From contig CM082587.2 of NCBI GenBank assembly GCA_040954595.2, positions 4,650,001-4,714,000 on the forward strand: a stretch of DNA of 64,000 nucleotides, given 5' to 3'. Source of the DNA: Balanoglossus misakiensis. Taxonomy: Eukaryota > Hemichordata. The notes under the pieces are model-generated. The model was given only the letters and a program-made list of their open reading frames with translations. It did no database searches and was not told where the DNA came from. The stretch's first letter is position 1, and each line of letters begins with the position of its first letter. Made by a program: the position numbers and the translations under genes. Shown here in pieces: positions 1-10,357 of this stretch.

Positions 1-1048
1 GTAATATCAACACCCCTAGCCTATCGCCTGCACCATTACAGCTTCAGTGGGTTCAAAACACATAAGCTTATGAACCCGGAACCTAAATGCTCATGATTCC
101 AGGAAATGATTTGACTATGAATGCAATATGGTGACATTGTGACCAAGTTACCAGCTGTGATTCGTTTAAGAATGGTACAGGTGGTTCAACTGGTGATATT
201 TTAATATATGAGGCACTTCTGGGACATGGGTCTCATTTCTGTATGTGATCATCGTAGCCTTAAAATGGGTGGAGGTCGTCCCGTCTGAAGCTGTTCGTAG
301 TGGCGCCATAAGCAGGCTCAAAGTGTAATTGCTACAATGTACATAATTTCAAACAATCATTTTCGTCACATTTTTAATTTACTTTCAAATTGATGTATCA
401 TTGGTTGGCAGAGTTTCCCTGAACAATGTAAACAATAAAGGTGGTGTGTTTATAAAACAGAAAAGTCGCACATGTGCAGTTCAGACGACCCTCCCCTTTA
501 CGCTTTGAATCCAGGGCGCTCAGTCAGTCACAATTCATAATTATAGAAAATGGCGCACAGCCCACTGTTTCTACCATCAACCAAACACAACAACATGGTT
601 ATTTGAAGATAACGTTGTCGAGTTTCCAAAAGGACCCGTACAATAACACCACACACCCTTTCCTTTCACAGTCATATTTTCACACATTCGAATACTAGTA
701 CATGTAGTAGGACGAGGAACTATGTATTCCATCAATGAATCATACTGAAAGTACTGATGTTAAAATATGACTTTTGGCACAAATGGTTCTACAGCGATGA
801 TCTCTTTAAACCTGACATTCAAAACAACTTAAATTAACACTTTTCATATCCAAGTGTTCTGCTGCTTTCGCTTTCCCAAATACCATACCAGGTTTATAAT
901 AACATCTGGCCTAGTTAAAATCAGGTTACAGATAGGCATATATCTTCTAAAACGGTGATTAATACATAGAATACTAAATATATTAACATTTGTAACTGCT
1001 GACATAAAATATAGACCCAGCGCAGTAGGCAGCCGAGGAAATGAAACA
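1..1048. other. Non-coding left edge
   Basis: No exon with matching splice sites and a recognisable protein was seen. The only open frame (474-698, +) is short and low in protein-like character. The part nearest 1048 is expected to be the 3' untranslated and downstream region of the minus-strand death-domain gene. Confidence 0.5.
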
Positions 1049-2263
1049 TTATTTTTTCTTCTCTTTGATATAATTGGATAGTTTCTTTCGATTCAGAAGC
1101 ATACTGGCAACACCATCCAATTCATTGTCCATGAGTATATCATAAAGCTTGCCCACAGTTGCATTGGCGTCTCTTCTGGGCCACTCATCCAACACCTCCC
1201 CCATCGGCCCCAACGTATTCTTCGTTCTTGAGAGGGCCTGCATCTCAACATATTTGATACCGATTTTCTCAGCAACAATTCTCCAGTCATTACCTGAAAA
1301 CAACGGGACGGGGATAAAGGTCAGAATGGCGGTTGAGAAACGAGGGCAGGGTTTCGCAGGCTTTTCAAAGTACCTTACAGAAATTACTGCGAAGACTTGT
1401 TCACAGCACAGCACACGAATGTTCCACTCACCGGTTTCGCGTTCAGTGTTCAGAATCAAACAGAGGTCTTTTCGTTCTATAAAACCCATATCGCTTATCT
1501 TCCTTGCCCTGTTTAATACTTGGAACAAAAGATATAAAACGCATAAAATGAACTGTTTACCATCGCGATGGGGGTCAGTACATCACTGCATATGACACTA
1601 TTCGTGGCTCAAGGATCCATTATTTAATAGGGATCAACAACATTCTTTAAATCACATGTCCACAAGACACATCGATTAATTTCGAAAATATGGTAAAGTT
1701 TGGTCCATTGTGTCCCCATTGTGCATGCGTTGAAAGGATGATAACTTCGGGGGAAGTTCATGTCTTTTGGTTTGAATTTGAACATGCAAAAGTCAAAGTT
1801 GTAGCTGACTAAGTTGCAATGATAGCTGTATATATACATTTATTTTAAACTGATTCTGAACAGCAATGTCCCAGTAGACACAATCGAATCGCAATTACCA
1901 TGGTAACTAATATTAAATGTACCTTGAAAACGATGTTGTCTTTGTTCAATATAAAAGAGCTCAAAATCAAATGTTGTTACCTGCTATTTGTAAATTTGAT
2001 GTCTTCTCGGTTAACTCACTCACACTACAGTCATTTTTTCCTCCTATATTCACGAACACATGCAGGTAGTTACACAAATGGCAATTCAATATTACTTTAT
2101 TTGCTTCAAATCTGCGCAACTAAAAGACAATGCCTTCACCGTACGACAAAGTATGTGATTGACGAAAAATCCTAACAAAATCGAATTATATCTCAACAAA
2201 TTCAATGGCAGGAATGTGTTTCAAAAAAGAAGAATGCTTACCATCCGGCATCTTTTCTGCCAT
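1049..2263 (-). CDS. Small MyD88-type death-domain protein (5' end uncertain)
   Basis: Two minus-strand exons fit in frame: 2263-2242 (MAEKMPDG..., donor GTAAGC) and 1293-1049 (acceptor TTTTCAG, stop TAA), giving 88 residues. The second exon is a death domain of the MyD88/IRAK/Pelle kind: it opens with DWRIVAEKIG, then has LDEW, then ATVGKLYDIL, a Lys-rich tail and the stop. Death domains are about 85-90 residue six-helix bundles used for homotypic assembly of cytosolic signalling complexes. Here the first helix is mostly missing, so either the protein is a minimal DD or earlier exons lie upstream of 2263. A weak alternative acceptor of the same phase exists about 20 bases upstream of the ATG. 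The intron sits at the same place (after PDG, phase 1) as the last intron of the CARD-DD gene at 24.4-27.8 kb, so the two DDs share an origin. No TIR domain is seen nearby, so I do not call it MyD88. Confidence 0.7.
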
Positions 2264-3294
2264 TTTCTTCAATAATTGTCGTTCTCAAGTCTTCTGTCGA
2301 GTTTATGTAATTAACACCGGTTACTATGACACTATGACAACCAGAAAAAATGCCATCAGATGATCTGACCAAACGATCAGTGACCAGTGCATATGCAGTT
2401 CCTTGAAATATGTACTATTACTAGTATTATGTGAGAAAATGAATATATACCAATAGCATAGACAGACCTGTAACTTTTACAAGGGTGTAATATATTAACA
2501 TGAATGATACAGTATACAAACTTGTTATTCGACAATGCGTATTAACAAACACGAACCAGCAACTTCAGCACAGGTATATCTTATTTGTGTCTGTTTCATG
2601 GATCAACCAGGCTGTGCAGGTGGAACCCGGAAATAACTATCACCGGAATCTAAAATGTCCCCGTTTTAGCTGCAGCGAGATATATGGTATCATTCGATGG
2701 GTATCCAGGCGATAAACAAACGCTCAACGTGAGTGGAGAAAGCAACTTTAAAAAACATATAGTTCAAGAAGTATACTTGACCATAGAGTTATACTGAGAT
2801 GGGTAACACTTGCGCAAATGGTCAAGGGTCATCTACGGCCACAATATACGCATCTCGCAGAGGGCGCTGCTCCAGGCGATGTTCTCTGTGTTTTACATGT
2901 ACATTTATAACACAGAAAATAAACAGAGACATAAAAAATGAATTATTGTCTTATCAGTCTACAAATCAAAGTATGTAATGGCTATTTGGGTCAGAAATTA
3001 CTAATCTTTTATCAAATGCCAGTCCACTTTTCCCTCAAGGCATTAAAGAAGAAGTCTTCTTTAATTTCCTCCGCAACATTTGTCAACATTTTTTCTCCTC
3101 AAAAATTCCCCCATCCACCCTCCCAGAAATCAAATGGTTCTCCCCTTAGCTCCCGTGTTTACAACGTGAGATAAAATGCTGTCACAATGGTCACGTCGAA
3201 ACAGTACGCCCCCATCAGTGAATGGTCCGGACCGGCCTTTCAGTGATAACATACACTGTGGACATTCACCACAGTAAGACGTACATCAAAGGTC
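2264..3294. other. Intergenic region, divergent promoters
   Basis: About 1 kb between the minus-strand DD gene and the plus-strand transporter. No convincing exon. It must hold both 5' regions if the DD gene starts near 2263. A palindrome GGTCCGGACC lies near 3224, shortly before the transporter start. Confidence 0.4.
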
Positions 3295-4137
3295 ATGGAG
3301 ACCAACAGCGAAGAGGGGACGCCTTCGAGGCGGACTCGGAAAGATGGCGGGTGCCACGGTTGGCTCGTTGTACTCGGCTCTTTCATATGTAGTATGTTCG
3401 TGTTTGGAGTCTATCCGGCGGTTGGACCATTGCTTGTCGCGATCCAGAAGTCCTTTGAGGCGACTTCAGCCCGAACATCGTGGATACTTTCTCTGCTTGT
3501 ATTTCTCGAATTCGGTTTAGGTAGGTTTTATTACAGTCTGCAATGAAATCAACGCTGGAATTTCAGAGCCAACAGACTGGTAAACACGGTGTAGAATACT
3601 AGTAATCTCTCCATCCGGCGAAAACACAAAACCACTGCGTCAGGGACCGTTGATCATGTTGTCATTGTTGGTCAGTGTCGATCCTTTCGCCTCGACATTG
3701 CAGGTCATAGGTCAGGATGTCGTGGTGGGATCGACCAATCAACGTCACAGCTTCGGGGGTCATCACCCGGGGGTGTACTTCCTATATTTGCTAAACACGG
3801 TGACAAAGTGTTTTCTTTATATCATTTCATAATACCCTCACCAAGCAACAGCTGCTGCGGTGATGACAAATGTGACGATAAAAGAACATTAGTTTGTCTC
3901 TTTACATTTTATTTATAGGTCCAATAGTAAATGTAGGCGTGAAAAAGATTGGATTTCGAATGACCGTCATGTGTGGGGCAGTTTTATCCACCACAGGGTT
4001 CTTTGTCAGTGCATTTGCGCCGAACATTGAATTTTTGTACTTAAGTCTGGGAATTTTAGTAGGTGAGTATAAGTTGACATGTCAGAGACGATCAAATGTT
4101 TATAAAACAATCGTATAGATATCATACAGAAAGACGA

Positions 4138-4172
<35 letters not shown>

Positions 4173-5979
4173 ACACATAGACACGGGTACCTCAAGCCTT
4201 AGTTTGTGAACACGGGAGCTGATAAGGTCTCCTGTTAGTATCCTGCCTGGGCTTTATTTTTCTGTGTATACCAGCATTTCCAGCAACACTATACTACTAT
4301 TAGCATTATTCATGTTATTAGCCGGTGATAAATTCATTGCCATATGGTCTGGTGTAAATCAGTTGTGCTTCTTTTTGGGGCACTGTCAGTTTACCTAGCG
4401 TCGTTATCTGTTGCGTTGGCAACCCTGTGCTTTGTCACGTGCATCGCGTACATGAACGCCAGAAAGATATCGAGGAACGACTTAATATATAAAATCTGTA
4501 CAGAATTCTCCGTTTTATATCGAGTGAATGTAACAGAGACCGTCCTTTAGACACACACTAGTTAAGTATTTTATAAGTGTGTAAATCTCGTGGATATCAT
4601 CTGAATACGCTCTCTTTTTCTTCGTTTTTAGGATTAGGATATGGGCTGATTTTGACGCCCGCATTCGGAATTGTTGCACTGTTTATAGAGAAACGGTTCT
4701 TGATGGCAAGTGCCCTTGTAGTTGCTGGCGGTGGAGTGGGTGTATTCATTTTCCCGCTGATATTGCAACCATGCATTGATACTTACGGATGGAAGGGCGC
4801 TGTGATTGTGTTCTCCGCCATAAACGCGCATACAGGTGTCGCTGCTGCTCTGTTCAAACCGAGGCGAACCACAGCTGAAGAAGGAAAAAATAAGGAAGAA
4901 GAAGTAAATGGAAATCACTCGCCAAGCATATTTAAAAAACTACTGCACATTTGTGATTGTACTATCTTGACCAGATTTCCAGCATTTTTGGCATTTGCCG
5001 GTACGGCATTAACCGGGATAGGCGTCGGATTCTTCGGGGTCCCCACGCATATTGTGGCCCGCGCCGTTGACCAGCAGATCGGAACGCCCGAAGAGATTGC
5101 GCTCGTCGTTTCGTTTCTTGGAATCGGTAGCCTCGTCGGCAGAATGACTCCCGTTGTCTTGTCGTGTTGTAAATTCAAGCGGCTGACTTTCTCCCTTTGG
5201 TACGGACTTGCCTTTCTGCTGGCCGGGATCGCCTGTTTTCTGAGTACTAGTCCGTTCGCAAATACCTACGCAGTGTACGTGGTCTTTACTGTGTTTATTG
5301 GGTTCATGGTGGGATTTTGGTTCGCGATACTCGGGACAGTCCTGAAAAACATTGTTTCCACTCAGTTTTACGTCGCGGGATATGGACTCTCCACAGTGTG
5401 TATGGCCCTTGGAGGATTAGTTGGACCAGTTTGTGCAGGTAGTCGCTCGACTTGTTCATCTCCACTATTTTTGTCAGTCCATGTCGTCATCACCTGTTGT
5501 AGACGTGTTTCCAGTTTCTACGATTTATGAAATAGAAATTTCCTAAAATACAAAACGTAACTCACTAGTATTGTTTGTGTTAAATAATAAAAACTCTCCG
5601 ATATAAAATACCGATCAGAGTCAACATAGAACCATCGCTTGTAAATCCCTCAGTGGTTTGTCTTCATTTCAATAGAATCACGATTTCACATTTATTCAAA
5701 AATTAATGTTTTTCAGGTTACATATACGACGTCACCGGAGATTACAACAACTCCTTTTACTTCTACGGTACTTTCTTGTCGCTTGGCGGCCTCATAACCT
5801 TGGTTCCCGAGCTCTGCATTTGCATACGCCGTCAACTGTCTCAGAATGAAGACGATGAAAAAGATAGCATAGATGCCGTGCACAATGTTCACTGCCGTAT
5901 TAATGATGTCAAAGAAGCAGCAACACAGACGGGCGGAGACGTCAACTTCGATTTAATTTTGGAAACTGGGACCGCATAG
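3295..5979 (+). CDS. SLC16/monocarboxylate-type MFS transporter, copy 1
   Basis: Four exons join in phase: 3295-3520, 3919-4062, 4632-5438, 5717-5979 (479 residues). The protein is a 12-helix major facilitator. It has the SLC16 signature before helix 1 (KDGGCHGWLVVLGSF, compare D-G-G-x-G-W), the helix-5 motif FIEKRFLMASALVVAGGG, a charged cytosolic loop after helix 6 (FKPRRTTAEEGK...), and the GIGSLVGRMTP motif of the C-terminal half. SLC16 proteins move monocarboxylates, aromatic amino acids or thyroid hormones across the plasma membrane. The substrate cannot be read here. The short hydrophilic C-terminus ends ETGTA. Length fits the family. All introns are GT-AG. A close tandem copy lies at 10.4-13.0 kb with an FMO gene between. 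AATAAA at 6185-6190 is a plausible poly(A) signal. Confidence 0.9.
4138..4172. repeat. (ACAG)n microsatellite
   Basis: Short imperfect tetranucleotide run in intron 2 of transporter copy 1. It is not present at the matching place in copy 2. Confidence 0.7.
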
Positions 5980-6784
5980 CAAAACACGAATTACCCCTCT
6001 GTAAAGACACCAAACGCATTGAACACATTTTATAATCATGTATTCCATTGCTATTATTTATTTATATAATACGAACCATTGGCCTAATGACAAACAGGAC
6101 CAAAATTTCGTACTGGAGGAAGTGTCAAATTTTGTGATTTTACTGCTCTTTATATCGACAATACAATCGTGACTTAACACCAAGAATAAATGTATGTCAT
6201 GTATGAGATGGTGCGTTATTCCCGCAGTGGACGTTATAAGTGGGGATATTGATTTCTTCAAAAGTGTGCGTTTCATCATGATATTAGTGTGTTTAGGGGA
6301 CATGAGCCAATCTTCCGCATCCAACGAGGTAATTGAATGTAGGAATTGTGTTTATTTTTCGACTAGAATGAGTGGTTGAAAATACAAGCCGTGCGTATTT
6401 TTGGACCGTCGTTTCAAACCTCTTGGTTTTTGCCCTCAGCGACTGTGATTTTAGTGGTGAATCTATTTTCGTCTACGCGCATTTCGTTTTGCTGACTTAT
6501 AAGTGGTAAAAACCTTAGAAGACAAGGAAAATGCTATATTTCTCTCACGTTTCTGTCATACAACCTGAAGTGGTGGGCAGGTAACCACGTATACGTAAGA
6601 AATACTGCGATTTCGCTTGTTTTCTAACATTTTTGCATGCATGACTCGGCAAAAAAAGGTAATTGGCGTAGACGAAAATACATGTAGATGAGCAGGTGTT
6701 CATTCATGCAGATGATCAACGTCATCAATTGTGCCCCAACCTTTGAAGCAACAGTACAAGTACTGTATCCATGCTTGAAGTAGG
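5980..6784. other. Transporter 3' region and FMO 5' region
   Basis: No exon seen. It contains the likely transporter poly(A) signal AATAAA (6185-6190) and the upstream region of the FMO gene. Confidence 0.5.
6185..6190 (+). terminator. Poly(A) signal of transporter copy 1
   Basis: Canonical AATAAA about 200 bases after the stop codon, in an AT-rich stretch. Position is consistent with a short 3' UTR; no transcript data. Confidence 0.4.
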
Positions 6785-9700
6785 ATGGACTGCCGTGTAC
6801 AGGAGCGAAAAAGGGTGGCCGTCGTCGGCGCCGGAGTCAGCGGTCTGGCGGCAATCAAAAACTGCCTCGAGGAAGGCTTAGAACCTGTGTGTTTTGAGAG
6901 ACACGACCAGATAGGTATGTGACACTGAGCACGACTCGCCTGCTCATTTTTTTTTTGGGTGGGTGGGTGGGGTGGAATTCGGAAGTACACATAGAATACA
7001 TTCACATTGACCCAATCTAACCCACTCGACGCCGTCAATACTCCGAAGGTTATTCGTTCCGTAACTCACATTCCTTATTACAAAATGACTTTTTTATGGT
7101 TGAGGGCCAAAATCAGTCGTGATTTTAGTTGCCTTGCGGATGTATGTACACTGCACTTTTTGAGGTCACCGTAGTCCGACATAACAATACAATACGTATT
7201 CATTTCAGGCGGCCTTTGGTATTACTCGGATGGTCTGAGAGAAGGTCAACATGGTGCGATATACCGTTCAGTGACCGTGAACTCCCCAAAGGCACTGATG
7301 GCGTACTCCGATTTCCCCCAGCCTAGGGAGTTTCCGGTTTTCCCGTGCCGAGAGCAAGTCTACGAATACCTGAGCAGGTATGCCGACCACTTTGAACTTG
7401 TGCAGCACATCCGCTTCAACACCGACGTCGTCAGAATAGACAGGTCACACGACTACGCGTCCTCTGGGAAATGGGACGTCCACTTTCAAGGCGCTGAAGA
7501 CGACCAAGTGAAAGTTGAAAACTTTGACGGGGTTTTAGTGTGCTCGGGGGGAATCGGAGATGTCTACATTCCCCAAATCCCGGGACGAGAAGAATTTCAT
7601 GGCGTCCTGCTTCATTCTAATCGATACCGAGAACCAGCGCCTTTCAGAGGCAAGCGGGTTATTGTTGTAGGTAAGGACGTCGTTTCATCGTTCTGTAGGC
7701 CCACGAATTCCCTTTTTTCTCGGATTCGTGTTTGGAAAATGGAAAATGTGTATTTCAAGAAATTTAAGAATTCCGGTAGTAGCTTCATTTGGATGTTAAT
7801 ATCGGTTATAACAGGATCGGCACACCATCAGAAATGACGGAAGTAGCCCATTGAAAAGTATAATTATTAGAAAATGGCAAAGGGTGAAGACACTGCGATT
7901 TAGTATTATTGATCACTCTAGTTAGCACCAAGTTGTCTAGATAAAGGTACTCAATTAGGAAACGGAAGGTAGTTTTGAAAAAGAGCGTTTTCAATATGGC
8001 GAGAAAAATTGAAACGAGTCATCTTTTATACACCAGGCGCAAGTCACACCGCCGGGGCCATTGCTTGTGAACTTGGACGTAATTATTGTGACAAGGTGAG
8101 ATGTTTCCGTATCATCCGTTATATGATTGATTGTTTAAATGGTGTTTGACTACATGTACATGGATGGAAGGACTTTTGATGTTGGTTTTTTTCCAAATCC
8201 AATTTGATTCATTATAGGTATACCTGAGCATGCGCAATGGTACCAAGGTAAAACCCAGGCTGGCTACATGTGGTTGGCCGAGTGCGATGATTTTTACCAA
8301 CCGGGCGTTTCTCACGTTTCTTTCTCACTGGAGCAACTGGCTGCTTCACAGGCAACTGAGGGGACATATCGAGGATTACGAACGTTTTGGACTAGAGGTA
8401 ACAAACTGTGTCACGTCATAAATTGTACTGCGAGAAAAAAAAAATAGGAAGGAAATTAATGATAATGTTTCAAACGAAAAACTTTCTCAGTGTTATAGTA
8501 TGCTTTTCTGTCTTTTTTATCCAACAGTCAAAGTTTCCAAACAGACCAATATCTTACATGATCAATGATGACATCCGTGATAGCATTGCTGCCGGCGAAG
8601 TGACAATAATACCAGAAATCGTCGAACTGGGGAAAACGGATGCAATTTTATCAGATGGTACTTCTCTCACGGACATCGATGTGATTATCTTTGCCACGGG
8701 TTATCTCGCCAAATATAGAATGTTAGAAGATTCGTGGGTATTTGGTGAGTTGATATCTCAAAGTAATAACCTCAGGCAGGTATTGACATGACAGGAGTTT
8801 TGGCAAAATTCAAGGTATATTGTATTGCCCTGTAGGAGAGTACCATATGTGAACGAGGTATACCCGGCATCTGTTGGGTCATTGATATTATTTTAACGTT
8901 AACACATGCTTTTGGGCGGTGTTATCATGTTTAGCTAATGTCTGATGTGTGCATCATATAGGGAAGATGGAGACTCGTGACAGTGCCAAGAAGACTGTAC
9001 AAATGAGAAAATGTCCCGGATAGAAATACCACGACATTTCTACTCGTTTGCAATCTCTCCACGTTCGTTTCCCGCGATGGTTTCTCTAATAACTGTGGCA
9101 AATTTGCGGCACAGAATATATGGCTCATTTCACCAAACCAATTTCACCAAAACCAACTTTCACCAATCTCTCGTAGATGATGTAGGACGCGGGAAACTCT
9201 ACAAGTACATGGTACCCGTGGATTTGGAGCACCCGACGCTGTTCATCATCGGCGCTCCCAGATTCCTGCCTTCCCTTTTCCCATCGGTCGACATGCAGAG
9301 TCGTTGGGCGGCGCGCGTTCTCAAGAAACAAGTAAAGTTACCTGGTAAAACAGAAATGGTGCGGGACATCCGCCGTAGACAACCTCTTACAGAGTACTCT
9401 CGTGAGGTAAGAAGAAAATAAAATGTTTGTCTTCTTAATATACAGCGCGCAAATCTATGCTGTAGTTCTTTGCTTTCAGTACAGTCCCGTGTTAAAAATT
9501 CTATGCATGGATCCCGCCATAGACCGTCTATGATCCCACATTGTTACACGTCAAACGTTTGCAATTGTGTGTTTAGGCACACATGTACATTGTATATTGA
9601 AGCATACCATAGCGATATTATCTCTTAATGTCCTAGACACATTGTACACTCTACATGGACGATCTCGCGAGAGACATCGGGGTTCTTCCAAGCTTTTGGA

Positions 9701-9972
9701 AGCTGCTTCTCACCGACCCGAGACTTGCCTATGCGTTCTACTTTTGGCCGGTAGTTGGCCAGTGGTATCGTCTCCAAGGTCCGTCTCCGTGGGGTGGCGC
9801 CAGGAAGGCCATTCTCGACGTGTGGGAAGACACGGCTTATGCCTTTAATCCCAGGTATAAAAGGAAGACTTGGAGAGAGACGATTTCGGGGAAAGGCTAT
9901 GGAACGTGCGCCATCGTCGCGTGCGGGCTGGCTGTGGTTGGCATACTCTACATGCGGTCGTACTGCCCATAG
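6785..9972 (+). CDS. Flavin-containing monooxygenase (FMO), complete
   Basis: Seven exons join in phase: 6785-6914, 7209-7670, 8037-8095, 8218-8397, 8528-8744, 9177-9406, 9637-9972 (537 residues, the usual FMO length). FMOs use NADPH, FAD and O2 to oxygenate soft nucleophiles (N, S) in xenobiotics and metabolites, usually at the ER membrane. Visible motifs are the FAD Rossmann loop VVGAGVSG (residues 13-20), the FMO-identifying F-x-G-x-x-x-H-x-x-x-Y (173-183, [11 protein letters not shown]), the NADPH loop VGASHTAG starting near 197 (Ser in place of the second Gly, as in other FMOs), FATGY (332-336), and a hydrophobic C-terminal anchor [18 protein letters not shown]. The acceptor for exon 7 (TCCTAG at 9631-9636) has a mixed tract, but phase and homology support it. 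Exon 1 and exon 3 are short. It lies between two transporter copies on the same strand. Which of the vertebrate FMO1-5 types it matches cannot be said; it may be lineage-specific. Confidence 0.92.
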
Positions 9973-10029
9973 AACGGAAAGACAATCATCACACTACATA
10001 TATTATATTAAATTGAGGGTCATTTTAAA

Positions 10030-10035
10030 AATAAA
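10030..10035 (+). terminator. Poly(A) signal of FMO gene
   Basis: AATAAA about 58 bases after the FMO stop codon; a fitting position for a short 3' UTR. Confidence 0.5.
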
Positions 10036-10357
10036 TAGTTAATGCAGGGACTGGCGGTCATTTTGAATTTCAAATGTTTCTTTCGAAAATTTGCACGGAA
10101 CCCTTTCTTTTTTTATTATCAATTTTTAAAATAGACGATCGGGGGTGGGTGCGAACTATTCCCTCTACATGACCTACGTCATCACAGAAAACAATGGATG
10201 TGGACCAAACCATGATGGTGGAAGGGTCAAGAGAACGCATGCCTCCCAGGTGTACGACCCCACCGGAGAGTGAAAGGTCCCTGCCATTCTTTTCTGTCCC
10301 AGGTGACGCAAGGTAACCATCTGTACGAGAAAAAACATCTGTGTCGGTTATTGGGGA

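Noticed and set aside
1149-1595. Plus-strand ORF over the DD exon
   Set aside because: The minus strand carries the recognisable death domain and splice site; this is its antisense shadow.
9011-9421. 136-codon ORF as an independent gene
   Set aside because: Only the part from 9177 is FMO exon 6; the first part is intron read-through.
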